Shown: positions 25,457 through 34,217 of the stretch, piece by piece
How the letters are laid out: the number at the start of each line of letters is the position of its first letter
How positions within the stretch are numbered: the stretch's first letter is position 1
DNA from: CBDDKW01 sp965230425
GTDB taxonomy: Bacteria; Pseudomonadota; Gammaproteobacteria; UBA1113
Assembly (NCBI GenBank): GCA_965230425.1
Contig: CBDDKW010000019.1
Coordinates: 144,562-208,561, forward strand
Direction: 5' to 3'
Length of the DNA: 64,000 nt
Notes under the pieces: model-generated
What the model was told of the DNA's origin: nothing
The model's database searches: none
The model's input: the letters and a program-made list of their open reading frames with translations, nothing else
Program-made: the position numbers and the translations under genes

Positions 25457-25465
25457 TGATATAAT
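25457..25465 (+). promoter_or_regulatory. Extended -10 promoter candidate for hfq
   Basis: TGATATAAT is a perfect extended -10 element (TG-N-TATAAT). No good -35 is visible at the expected position. Transcription would start near 25472, about 65 bp before hfq. Within the divergent intergenic region. Confidence 0.45.
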
Positions 25466-25536
25466 TTGGTTTGCTCATGATGAGCTGCTGAAAGTTTGGT
25501 AATTAACAACAATAACAGGGATAGGGGGAAAGGTAT

Positions 25537-25794
25537 ATGTCAAAGGGGCAATCGCTACAAGACCCTTTTTTAAACACATTACGTAAAGAGAAAATACCCG
25601 TTTCGATTTATTTAGTGAATGGTATTAAATTGCAAGGGCAAGTCGAATCTTTTGACCAATTTGTCGTCCTACTGAAGAATTCAGTCAGTCAAATGGTGTA
25701 TAAGCATGCAATTTCAACTATCGTGCCTGCGCGTAGTTTTCGTGTAGGTAATCCAGCAGAAGATGTTGAAGAATTCGCTGCTGAAGATCTCTAA
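25537..25794 (+). CDS. hfq: RNA chaperone Hfq
   Basis: An 85-residue Sm-like hexameric RNA chaperone that pairs small RNAs with mRNAs. Sequence GQSLQDPFLNTLRKEKIPVSIYLVNGIKLQGQVESFDQFVVLL (Sm1) and SQMVYKHAISTIVPAR (Sm2, with YKHA) is canonical. The acidic C-terminal tail is short, as in Legionellales-like species. Followed 21 bp later by hflX, the usual gammaproteobacterial order. Confidence 0.97.
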   Translation: MSKGQSLQDPFLNTLRKEKIPVSIYLVNGIKLQGQVESFDQFVVLLKNSVSQMVYKHAISTIVPARSFRVGNPAEDVEEFAAEDL

Positions 25795-25815
25795 TTATTG
25801 CTATGGTTATGATCT

Positions 25816-27084
25816 TTGTTTGAGCATGAACAGCAGAATGAGACTGCTGTTCTTGTTCATGTCAATTTTACTCGTAATGAACGTCAGGAAGAGTTAGCTG
25901 AGTTTAAAGAGCTAGCTTTGTCCGCAGGAGTAGAGTCTGTGGCTGTGGTCACAGCTACTCGGCGTATTCCTGAAGCGAAATATTTCATTGGTCGCGGTAA
26001 GGTTGATGAAATCAAAATGATGGTCACTCACCATAAAGTAGATATTGTTCTTTTTAATCATACGCTTACACCTGCGCAGCAACGTAATCTTGAACGTATA
26101 TTGTGCTGTCGAGTCTTGGAGCGTGTTGGCTTGATCTTGGATATCTTTGCCCAGCGGGCGCGCACCTTCGAAGGTAAATTACAAGTTGAATTGGCACAAT
26201 TAGAACACTTATCCACGCGTCTGATCCGTGGTTGGACCCATTTGGAGCGACAAAAAGGTGGGATTGGTTTACGTGGCCCAGGTGAGACACAGCTAGAAAC
26301 TGATCGACGTTTGATCAGACATCGCATTAAATCTATCAAGCAGCGATTAGAGAAAGTACGTAAGCAACGTGAGCAAGGTCGTCGAGCACGACGCAAGGCT
26401 GTTGTGCCCACTGTTTCATTAGTAGGCTATACCAATGCGGGTAAGTCTACTTTGTTTAATACTTTAACTGGGGCAGATGTCTATGCAGAAGATCAATTAT
26501 TTGCCACACTTGATCCTACATTGCGCAAAGTTGACCTGGCAAATTTTGGTACAGCCATTGTAGCTGATACAGTGGGCTTCATTCGTGATTTACCTCATGC
26601 CTTAATAGATGCTTTCAAGGCTACTTTGGAGGAAACACAGGAAGCTGAGCTGTTATTACATGTGGTTGATGCGCATGATCCTGCACGCCGTGCCCATAGT
26701 GAACAAGTGGATAGTGTATTGGAAGAAATAAAAGCAAATACTATTCCCTGCATCCAAGTCTACAATAAAATTGATTTGCTAGAGGATACAGAGCCATTAA
26801 TCGAGCGTAATCAAGCTGGAGATGTGAAGCGTGTTTGGCTTTCTTCTATGACGGGCGAAGGCATGGAGCTACTCAAGCAAGCAATCGTGGAAGCCTTAAG
26901 CGAAGATACTATCACAAAAACTGTGCAGCTTGGGCCAGGTGAGGCTAGAATTCGAGCAAGATTATACGCTGCAGGTGGGGTCTGTGCTGAACGCATTGAT
27001 GAGTCAGGTCATTATTTTCTCTCGATTAAAATGCCACGCAGTGAGTATGAGCGAATTTTTAGCGATAGAGATGTAAATAAATGA
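25816..27084 (+). CDS. hflX: Ribosome-rescue/splitting GTPase HflX
   Basis: A 422-residue OBG-HflX GTPase. N-terminal HflX domain (residues 1-190) with YFIGRGKVDEI and RTFEGKLQVELAQLEHLSTRLIRGWTHLERQKGGIGLRGPGETQLETDRR; G domain from about residue 197 with G1 GYTNAGKSTLFN, G3 DTVGF and G4 NKID. Start is TTG 25816: the reading MFEHEQQNETAVLVHVNF aligns with the normal HflX N-terminus, and no in-frame ATG fits. It is in the hfq-hflX-hflK-hflC block. A rare TTG start suggests modest translation. Confidence 0.95.
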   Translation: MFEHEQQNETAVLVHVNFTRNERQEELAEFKELALSAGVESVAVVTATRRIPEAKYFIGRGKVDEIKMMVTHHKVDIVLFNHTLTPAQQRNLERILCCRVLERVGLILDIFAQRARTFEGKLQVELAQLEHLSTRLIRGWTHLERQKGGIGLRGPGETQLETDRRLIRHRIKSIKQRLEKVRKQREQGRRARRKAVVPTVSLVGYTNAGKSTLFNTLTGADVYAEDQLFATLDPTLRKVDLANFGTAIVADTVGFIRDLPHALIDAFKATLEETQEAELLLHVVDAHDPARRAHSEQVDSVLEEIKANTIPCIQVYNKIDLLEDTEPLIERNQAGDVKRVWLSSMTGEGMELLKQAIVEALSEDTITKTVQLGPGEARIRARLYAAGGVCAERIDESGHYFLSIKMPRSEYERIFSDRDVNK

Positions 27085-27274
27085 ATAAAGATATGTGAGA
27101 AATGAATCAACTAATTAAGTATGATTTTATCTGCAGTCTCTTTAGCTATTGTTTCCTGTAGTAAAACTTGCGAGAATAGACGCGAAATAAGGAAATGCTA
27201 CGTGCATACTTTGAATCTCTCTCGTTTTCGTGAGAGGTATAGAAACTCCCTCTGAACCTAATGGAGAGTAATCA

Positions 27275-28504
27275 ATGGGTTGGAATGATTCCGGTGATAA
27301 AAATGAGAAAGATCCTTGGGGTGGCAGTAATAAGCGCCAAAACCCACCCGATTTAGATCAAATCTTCCGCAATTTTCAGAAGAAAATCTCAGGTAAGCTA
27401 GGCAATGGTAGTAATGACGGAGATAATTCAAGCTCTGGTGATGGTATGCATGCTGGTTTCCTTGCAGGGATCATTGCAGCGATACTGCTTTTAATCTGGG
27501 CAGCTTTTGGCTTTTTTATTGTTGGAGAGCCACAACGAGCCGTTATTTTACGCTTTGGTAAATACATTGAAACTGTTGGGCCAGGTGCACATTGGATCCC
27601 GCCGCTTATTGATCGGGCATTTAAAGTGAATCAAGAGAAAATTTACTCTTATGAATACAGTGATCGGATGCTGACAAAAGATGAGAATATCATCGATATT
27701 GCAGTTAAAGTACAATATCGTGTCGGTAATGCGAAGGATTTTCTTTTCAATGTTGCTCAACCTATCCAAAGCTTGCAAGAAGCTACGGCTAGTTCCTTAC
27801 GCCAAGTAGTGGGTAACTCAGATTTTGACTATATTATCACCGATGGTCGTGATGAAGTTGGTATCAGTGTAGGTCAACAATTGAAAGAAACGTTGACTAA
27901 ATATCATACAGGATTACAAGTAACGGCGGTTAAATTACAGTCAGCATCACCACCTGAAGAAGTCCGCGATGCGGTGGAAGATGTAATTAAAGCCCGCGAG
28001 GATAAAGTGCGTTATGAAGATCAGGCCCATGCTTACGCTTTACAAGTGACATGGAATGCAAGAGGTCAAGCAGATCGCCTTGCAGCTTCAGCTCAAGCAT
28101 ATGAGCAAAAAGTAGTACTTAATGCCCAGGGTGAAGTCGCTCGCTTTTTAGCACTGTTGCCTGAATACCATAAGGCGCCGCAAGTCACTCGCGAACGTTT
28201 ATACCTATCTGCTATTGAGGGGGTATTAAACAGTACCACGAAAGTCTTAGTTGATGTGTCTAAGAGTAATAACATGTTGTATTTACCGTTAGATCAACTC
28301 ATGCAGCAGGGGCGTAATTCTGTTTTAACAAATAAATCAGCAGATAAAATGACGGCCATGCCATTAGCGGCGATGAACCAACATATAAATCAAGTGGAGC
28401 AGTCGACAACAACCAGTAGCTCAACCTCGACTACCAGCACAAACAATACCGGTTATTATGGTACTAATAACCGCTACTTTGATCAGAAGCAGGGAGATAA
28501 ATAA
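27275..28504 (+). CDS. hflK: FtsH-associated membrane protein HflK
   Basis: A 409-residue inner-membrane protein of the band-7/SPFH family, subunit of the HflKC complex that cages FtsH. N-terminal Gly/Asn-rich cytoplasmic part with WNDSGDKNEKDPWGG, one transmembrane helix (about residues 62-85), then GEPQRAVILRFGKYIETVGPGAHWIPP and the SPFH domain. The C-terminus is a Ser/Thr/Asn-rich tail. ATG 27275 follows GGAG. Its stop overlaps the region of hflC ATG 28504 by one base. Confidence 0.96.
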   Translation: MGWNDSGDKNEKDPWGGSNKRQNPPDLDQIFRNFQKKISGKLGNGSNDGDNSSSGDGMHAGFLAGIIAAILLLIWAAFGFFIVGEPQRAVILRFGKYIETVGPGAHWIPPLIDRAFKVNQEKIYSYEYSDRMLTKDENIIDIAVKVQYRVGNAKDFLFNVAQPIQSLQEATASSLRQVVGNSDFDYIITDGRDEVGISVGQQLKETLTKYHTGLQVTAVKLQSASPPEEVRDAVEDVIKAREDKVRYEDQAHAYALQVTWNARGQADRLAASAQAYEQKVVLNAQGEVARFLALLPEYHKAPQVTRERLYLSAIEGVLNSTTKVLVDVSKSNNMLYLPLDQLMQQGRNSVLTNKSADKMTAMPLAAMNQHINQVEQSTTTSSSTSTTSTNNTGYYGTNNRYFDQKQGDK

Positions 28505-29439
28505 TGTCAGCAAAGAAAATGGGCATACTGATTGGTGGTCTCGTTGTGCTAATGATAATTTTCTCCTGCTTTTTTACCGTGATGCAAGGTAATGAAGGTT
28601 TAGTTTTTCGTTTAGGAAAAATTGTCACTGATGATGGTGTGGCTGCGCAAATGCCAGGGTTACACATGAAATTACCTGTAATTGATAGAGTTATGGTTTT
28701 TGATACACGCTTACAAACCTTTGATGTTAAATCTTCGACTTTTCGCACCTCGGAGCAAAAGAGTCTCGTGGTTGATTATTTTGCTCAATGGCGTATCAAT
28801 GACTTATCACTATATTACCAGCGTACTGGAGGTGATCCGGCGCGAGCAGAGACCCTACTTGATCCCTATTTAGATGAAGGTTTACGCGCAGAATTTGGAC
28901 GTTTAACCCTTAATCAAGTTGTTTCAGATTCTCGAGCCAGTGTCATGGCACGTTTAACCGAGCGTGCAAATTTCAATGCGCAAAAGCTTGGTATTACTGT
29001 TGTCGATGTACGTATTAAGAAAATTGATTTACCTGAAAATGTGATGGAATCTGTGTACCATCGTATGCGTGCAGATCGAGTCAAAGCTGCAGCTAATTAT
29101 CGATCTCGTGGTAAAGCTTCTGCCGTTGCGATTCGTGCAAAAGCCGACGAAGAGGCAACCGTGACAGTAGCGACGGCACAGTCACAAGGTAATAAAGTGC
29201 GTGCAAAAGGAGACTCGGTAGCTGCAAAAGTGTATGCTGATGCATATTCCAAAGATCCTAGTTTTTATGCATTTTTCCGTAGTTTAGTTGCTTATGATAC
29301 GTCATTCTCAAGTAAGAATGATGTGGTATTGTTAACACCAGATAGTCAATTCTTCCATTACTTCAACAGTGCCGGCAAGAATTTAAAGACTCATCAGAAT
29401 AATACAAGACATCACTCTGCTCCACCCTACGCTGGCTAA
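28504..29439 (+). CDS. hflC: FtsH-associated membrane protein HflC; 3' end lies in a dispersed repeat
   Basis: A 311-residue partner of HflK. N-terminal membrane anchor (MGILIGGLVVLMIIFSCFF), then EGLVFRLGKIVTDDG and the SPFH domain with VDYFAQWRINDLSLYYQ and VDVRIKKIDLPENVMESVYHRMRADR. ATG 28504 overlaps the hflK stop. The last codons (ending PPYAG and stop at 29437-29439) fall inside a 44-bp REP-like repeat (29422-29465) that recurs, inverted and identical, at 38016-38059, so the natural C-terminus may have been replaced by the repeat. Confidence 0.94.
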   Translation: MSAKKMGILIGGLVVLMIIFSCFFTVMQGNEGLVFRLGKIVTDDGVAAQMPGLHMKLPVIDRVMVFDTRLQTFDVKSSTFRTSEQKSLVVDYFAQWRINDLSLYYQRTGGDPARAETLLDPYLDEGLRAEFGRLTLNQVVSDSRASVMARLTERANFNAQKLGITVVDVRIKKIDLPENVMESVYHRMRADRVKAAANYRSRGKASAVAIRAKADEEATVTVATAQSQGNKVRAKGDSVAAKVYADAYSKDPSFYAFFRSLVAYDTSFSSKNDVVLLTPDSQFFHYFNSAGKNLKTHQNNTRHHSAPPYAG

Positions 29440-29465
29440 AGCCAGCTTCGGGCGGCACGCCACCC
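29422..29465. repeat. 44-bp REP-like repeat, copy 1
   Basis: Reads CCACCCTACGCTGGC, then TAAAGCCAGCTTCGGGCGGC, ending ACGCCACCC. It is the exact reverse complement of 38016-38059 (44 of 44 bases). The GCTGGCTAAAGCCAGC core is palindromic. It supplies the last codons and the stop of hflC. Confidence 0.9.
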
Positions 29466-29694
29466 GTATGAATTAAAAATTCTTTCTCGCGTGTGGAAGA
29501 GTGAGAGTGCTAGGGTTTCCCAAGGGAGAGTGCTGTCATCAGCTCTGTTGCTGATTAGATAAAAATGCTGTCATTCCGAATGCGGAGCATGGCTCATAGT
29601 CTCGTCATACTGCGGCTTGACCGCGGTATCCAGATATAACTGACAGACGTTGGTACAGTAACCAACAAGTAAATAACGGTAAGGATAAATAACG
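29440..29694. other. hflC-yjeT intergenic region with repeat remnants
   Basis: Holds the tail of the REP-like repeat, a degenerate third copy of the three-hairpin element at about 29508-29543 (GGGTTTCCCAAGGGAGAG then TGCTGTCATC), and GTCATTCCG / CCGCGGTATCCAG motifs (29573-29635) that look like dispersed repeats. No gene is seen. No promoter is clear for the following small gene. Confidence 0.5.
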
Positions 29695-29892
29695 ATGTGG
29701 CACAATTTTATTGCAGCCTTAGGATTAATGCTGGTTTTTGAAGGGATCTTGCCCTTCGTATCTCCGGATAGATGGCGTAAAATGGTTCATTCATTAGCTG
29801 GTCAATCAGACAAAGGTCTGCGGATCATGGGCATTATTAGCATGCTTGTGGGCCTCGGCTTATTAACTATTTTACATATTTATATTTATTAA
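29695..29892 (+). CDS. yjeT: DUF2065 (YjeT-like) small membrane protein
   Basis: A 65-residue inner-membrane protein with two hydrophobic helices (FIAALGLMLVFEGILPFVSP and GIISMLVGLGLLTILHIYIY) and the family's PDRWRKM turn. DUF2065 genes sit between hflC and purA in many gammaproteobacteria, as here; function unknown. Preceded by GGATAAATAACG. Identification relies on size, layout and gene order. Confidence 0.85.
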   Translation: MWHNFIAALGLMLVFEGILPFVSPDRWRKMVHSLAGQSDKGLRIMGIISMLVGLGLLTILHIYIY

Positions 29893-29925
29893 ATTAATTT
29901 AAACAAATCATTTACAGAGAAAATT

Positions 29926-31215
29926 ATGGCAAAAAATATCGTAGTACTTGGCACACAATGGGGAGATGAAGGCAAAGGCAAGATTGTTGATTTATTAACT
30001 GAGCATGTCGAAGCTGTAGTGCGATTTCAAGGTGGTCATAATGCAGGTCATACGTTGGTTATTAATGGTGAAAAAACAGTTTTACATTTGATCCCATCAG
30101 GTATTTTGCATCCAAAAGTACAATGTTTAATTGGTAATGGCGTAGTATTATCGCCGGCTGCATTAGTAGAAGAAATGCAGATCTTAGAACAACAGGGAGT
30201 GGATGTTCGGGCGCAATTAAAAATCAGCGCTGCCTGTCAATTGATCCTACCTTATCATGTGAGTTTGGATCAGGCGCGTGAACAAGCGCGCGGTGATGCG
30301 GCGATTGGTACCACTGGGCGTGGTATTGGGCCAGCTTACGAAGATAAAGCAGCACGCCGAGGTCTACGTTTAGTGGATTTATTAGATCCAAAAGCTTTTG
30401 CGGAGAAACTAGAAGGCGTGATGGAATATCATAACTTTATTCTAGAGCATTACCACCAGCAGCCCCGCTGCAATTATCAGCGCGTACTGGATGAAACCTT
30501 AGCCTTAGGCGAACAGATTATTCCATTGATTGCGGATATTCCTGAATTATTAAATGAATTACGTTTAGCCAATAAAAATATTTTATTTGAAGGCGCGCAA
30601 GGGACATTATTAGATATTGATCATGGTACTTATCCTTTTGTAACTTCATCGAGTACTACTGTGGGTGGCAGCGTCACGGGAAGTGGTTTTGGCTTGCGGC
30701 ATGTCGATTATATTCTTGGGATTACTAAAGCTTATACTACACGTGTGGGGTCAGGTCCATTTCCTACAGAATTATTTTGCGATGTTGGCAAAGGTTTAGC
30801 GCAGCGTGGCCAAGAGTTTGGTGCGACTACAGGAAGACCACGCCGCTGTGGTTGGTTTGACGCTCATGCTATGCGTCGAGCAGCGTATATGAATAGTTTA
30901 TCCGCTCTGTGTATCACCAAGCTTGATGTGCTGGATGGTTTAGATACCATAAGAATTTGTGTGGATTATGATTTTTCAAACACAAATAATAAAGACAGTG
31001 ATACTAATTCAGCAACATCATGCCAACCAATCTATGAAGAAATGCCCGGTTGGTCTGAATCCACTGCCGGCATAACTTCCATAGACGATTTACCAAGCCA
31101 AGCCCGTGCTTATTTAAATCGATTAGAAGAATTATTAAATGTACCCATCCACATTGTCTCCACCGGCCCTGATCGGGAAGAGACAATTATGCTTGAAGAT
31201 ATTTTCGCGAATTGA
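29926..31215 (+). CDS. purA: Adenylosuccinate synthetase
   Basis: A 429-residue enzyme that joins IMP and aspartate with GTP to give adenylosuccinate in AMP synthesis. Seen: VVLGTQWGDEGKGKIVDLLTE (P-loop and catalytic Asp), GGHNAGHTLV (with the active His), GTTGRGIGPAYEDKAARRGLR, FEGAQGTLLDIDHGTYPFVTSSST and TTGRPRRCGWFD. Completes the hfq-hflX-hflK-hflC-yjeT-purA order. Length is normal. Confidence 0.97.
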   Translation: MAKNIVVLGTQWGDEGKGKIVDLLTEHVEAVVRFQGGHNAGHTLVINGEKTVLHLIPSGILHPKVQCLIGNGVVLSPAALVEEMQILEQQGVDVRAQLKISAACQLILPYHVSLDQAREQARGDAAIGTTGRGIGPAYEDKAARRGLRLVDLLDPKAFAEKLEGVMEYHNFILEHYHQQPRCNYQRVLDETLALGEQIIPLIADIPELLNELRLANKNILFEGAQGTLLDIDHGTYPFVTSSSTTVGGSVTGSGFGLRHVDYILGITKAYTTRVGSGPFPTELFCDVGKGLAQRGQEFGATTGRPRRCGWFDAHAMRRAAYMNSLSALCITKLDVLDGLDTIRICVDYDFSNTNNKDSDTNSATSCQPIYEEMPGWSESTAGITSIDDLPSQARAYLNRLEELLNVPIHIVSTGPDREETIMLEDIFAN

Positions 31216-31677
31216 AGGCATCATAATTATTGTATAGAGACTATGGGATACTTAAGTGCCACAAATACTCATAGTCTTCAATGTCAGTATAGCCATAATA
31301 TATATACTTAATGGTTACCCACGAGTGGCCCCGACTGACGTACTACCAGATGAATAAAAATAACAATATTAACCTTGCTTAACGTGATTGCTAAGGTATG
31401 ATTTTTGGGTGACGTGGTTACAAGCGTTTAAAGAAAGAAATCTTCCCTGCTTGCTAGGTAGTCATAAGCACTGGGGTTTTCCAAGGGGAGAGCGCAAGCT
31501 CCCCTTGGGGTGCCGTCAGCGCAGGGTTCCCGCGCAGGCGAAATCATACTAGGAAACAATCTCGGTCGCTTGCGGCCGAGTTGTTGAACAAGGCCTGTAA
31601 GCTAATCAATACGAATAATTATTAAAATAGCTTTTATATATCCAACTATAGTAACTTAATGAAGAGGAGTAAAATAT
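31216..31677. other. purA-downstream intergenic region
   Basis: A 462-bp gap. Contains a stem at 31248-31277 (AGACTATG / CATAGTCT, no T-run) that may be a weak terminator for purA, the second copy of the three-hairpin element at 31477-31587, and an AT-rich stretch before the next gene. I see no coding sequence and no strong promoter. Confidence 0.6.
31477..31587 (+). ncRNA. Three-hairpin intergenic element, copy 2 (possible structured RNA or repeat)
   Basis: Stem A 31481-31490/31499-31508 (CCAAGGGGAG with CTCCCCTTGG), stem B 31519-31535 (GCGC...GCGC around AGGGTTCCC) and stem C 31561-31580 (CTCGG and CCGAG outer pairs, CGC/GCG inner). Linkers TGCCGT, AGGC, AGGAAACA and GTTGTT are those of copy 1 at 9217-9326 in the same order. 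Stem sequences differ yet pair, which argues for structure rather than simple sequence repeat. The strand is by convention. Confidence 0.5.
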
Positions 31678-34128
31678 ATGGCCGGTGAGCAGGGAGAAGC
31701 ACAACAACAATCAACAAATAGTGAGAGTCGTAGAGAGCAACAAGTAGGCTATCTACAAGCTATGCATTTCGAAGGCGGCTATCAAGAAAAAAGTCTTCCA
31801 AAAGAATTTTCTTGGACTGATATCCCAATGTTTGCCGTGATTACAGGTAAAAATGGTGTTGGCAAGACAGCGGTGCTTGAGGCGATATTAAAGGGTGCCG
31901 AAAGAACAATTGGCAAGCAAGCACAATTCAAAATCAATCTACAACTTCACGATGGCCCTGATGGTAATATGCAGGCAGGTTACATACCCCATGTTCTTGG
32001 AATTAGCTCAGCAACTTCTGATGGTCAGATTAGAGCGAGTACCGTCAAGTACTCGGAAAAGGCATATAATGAGGATGTTGAAGAGACATTTAACGATTTG
32101 TTAGCCTACGAAATTGCTAAAAGAGAAGGAATAAAACATCAAACTAATTATCCTAATTTACAGTCATGGTATGATGAAATCTTAGCAAGCTTCAAGGAAT
32201 GGTATAATCCTCAAATACAGTTGATAGATGCAAACTTTTATTATAATCGTAATAGAGCACTAAAACAGTATCTTGAGAAAGAAATAGGAGTGCATCTTAC
32301 AACATTCGGTAATATTGATAATCTGATTAAATTTCTTTTAGTGGCACGGCGAATAGCATTAGCAAAAATTAATCAATATTTAATAGCAAATAATTTCAAA
32401 TATGTGGTATCACAGACAAGCTATAATTTAGAGAAAGTTGACAGTCCTGAACAATTCAAACAATTAGCATTGAGAGACTGGAACAATGGCCATATTGTTG
32501 ACCCAGGTTGGATGTCTCCAGGTGAACGTTTACAATTACTAGCTTTACTGTGGATTTATGCTTCTAATTTACTAATGGATAATGGTGATAATGGCAGAAT
32601 ACTATTACTGGACGAAATTGATGCCCATCTACATCCAAGCCTTGCTAAAGAAGTAATTGACGTTATTCGTTATAAGCTTGTTGAAGAAATGCAAGTACAG
32701 ATTATTATGACCACCCATAGTCCTACCACAGTGAGTCTCGTGCCTGCAGAGAGCTTATATATCATGTCAGAAGATAGCACGAACAAAAAAGCAATCATTC
32801 AGAAAGCAAGTAGTAAAAGACAAGCAATTAAATTACTTGCTGCGGATTTTGTTTGTATTAATCAGCCTATACGCTTAATTTTTGTTGAAGCTGATAGCGA
32901 CAAACAGTTCTACGAGATTATATATAATCATTTGACTCATAGAGGCGTACTAGCTCATGAATATCAATTATTGTTTAAATCACATGGGAAGGTAAGAAAA
33001 TCAGAAGTTGATGAAAAAATCGGTACGGTTACTGAGGATTCATCGAGAAAACAAGTTGAAAATCTAGTAGAAAAATGTGTTGTCAATGATGATGAGGATA
33101 AAACATTATCTGATTTTATGTTTGGATTGGTTGATGGTGATAATCGAGGCCGCTCTAAACAAAAGAATATTCAAGCATTACAACGATATTCCTTAGAAAA
33201 TTATCTCTATGACCCAATCCATATTTTCATCCTATTAAATAATATTAAAGCCGAAAAAGATGGCCGTCTTAAGGAAAATAATTGTATAGATGAATTTAAA
33301 CACATACTGACTAGCCTAAACCAACTAGTAAAACAAAAAATAAGTAGCGATGAGCCAGAGAGCTTATTACCTGAGATGATAGACTTGCAATTGCTAAACA
33401 GTAGCCAATTAATACTACAAGCCATTATTGACGCTGTTTTTGAGGATATTGCTGAATTTATCAATCAGTTAATAACGAAATTTGACACTGATAAAAGCAA
33501 GATTAAGCGGTCAGAGCGACAAATAATTTACCGGTTAAAAGCAAACAAGAAAATTTATGATGGTAAACTCTCGCTAGAGAAAGAAGATGTACAACTCCAT
33601 AATGAGGTTGTTTTAGAGTATCCGAAATTATTTTTGTATATGCGTGGTCACGATTTAGCAGAGATATATACAGCTAAATACGTAGCCATGAGTGTGGATG
33701 ACCTAATGCGACTATGTAAAAAAGATATGCTTATTTGTCAAGAGCTGGTAGATATCTTCCGCACATTCCAAAGCCCTGACCAAACGTTAAATACTACTGA
33801 TAGTAAACAGCATAAAAAGCGAAAAGCAACAGATAATTCAGATAAACAGAAAGCACAATTAGAGCAAATAAAGTGCTTAGAGAAAAAAACTAGCGGTCAG
33901 ACGAAAGAATTAAAACGTAGAGACGAAATTATTCAGAGGCGGAATGGAGAGATTGCAAGTCTCAATGCTGAGATAACTAGACAACAAGGTATTATCAGTA
34001 AATTTTTCAGATTGCCACAATTTAAGACGCTTGGTATCTCTCATGAGTGTGAATATAGAAATGAATTATTAGATAGTGGGAAAGTAGTAGTAGATGAAAA
34101 ACTATTTACTAGAAAATCAAATGGCTAA
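31678..34128 (+). CDS. AAA ATPase fused to a DUF4435/TOPRIM-like domain (PARIS/OLD-like)
   Basis: An 816-residue protein. Residues 55-340 are an ABC-type AAA domain: Walker A GKNGVGKT (57-64), signature-like MSPGERLQ (about 280), Walker B ILLLDEIDAHLHPS (about 307-320) and switch His TTHSPTTVSL. Residues 400-560 look like DUF4435/TOPRIM: FVEADSDKQFYEI, then FGLVDGDNRG (about 483-492) and YSLENYLYDP. The C-terminus has a coiled coil (about 720-780). In PARIS phage defence an AAA ATPase (AriA) and a DUF4435 nuclease (AriB) act together, sometimes fused; this is the nearest known parallel. ATG 31678 follows AGAGGAG. The protease-ankyrin gene starts 89 bp downstream and may be co-transcribed. Identity as PARIS is inference. 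Confidence 0.7.
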   Translation: MAGEQGEAQQQSTNSESRREQQVGYLQAMHFEGGYQEKSLPKEFSWTDIPMFAVITGKNGVGKTAVLEAILKGAERTIGKQAQFKINLQLHDGPDGNMQAGYIPHVLGISSATSDGQIRASTVKYSEKAYNEDVEETFNDLLAYEIAKREGIKHQTNYPNLQSWYDEILASFKEWYNPQIQLIDANFYYNRNRALKQYLEKEIGVHLTTFGNIDNLIKFLLVARRIALAKINQYLIANNFKYVVSQTSYNLEKVDSPEQFKQLALRDWNNGHIVDPGWMSPGERLQLLALLWIYASNLLMDNGDNGRILLLDEIDAHLHPSLAKEVIDVIRYKLVEEMQVQIIMTTHSPTTVSLVPAESLYIMSEDSTNKKAIIQKASSKRQAIKLLAADFVCINQPIRLIFVEADSDKQFYEIIYNHLTHRGVLAHEYQLLFKSHGKVRKSEVDEKIGTVTEDSSRKQVENLVEKCVVNDDEDKTLSDFMFGLVDGDNRGRSKQKNIQALQRYSLENYLYDPIHIFILLNNIKAEKDGRLKENNCIDEFKHILTSLNQLVKQKISSDEPESLLPEMIDLQLLNSSQLILQAIIDAVFEDIAEFINQLITKFDTDKSKIKRSERQIIYRLKANKKIYDGKLSLEKEDVQLHNEVVLEYPKLFLYMRGHDLAEIYTAKYVAMSVDDLMRLCKKDMLICQELVDIFRTFQSPDQTLNTTDSKQHKKRKATDNSDKQKAQLEQIKCLEKKTSGQTKELKRRDEIIQRRNGEIASLNAEITRQQGIISKFFRLPQFKTLGISHECEYRNELLDSGKVVVDEKLFTRKSNG

Positions 34129-34217
34129 CAAGCTAGTTATGTAAGTTACAAATATATGATTCATGCTTGAGCTAATTTTTTTACCGAAACATCATTTAAA
34201 TTAGCAAGGACTACCAC

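Noticed and set aside
23973..25478. Longer DAHP synthase from 25478
   Set aside because: Extra N-terminal residues are not family-like and would cover the hfq promoter.
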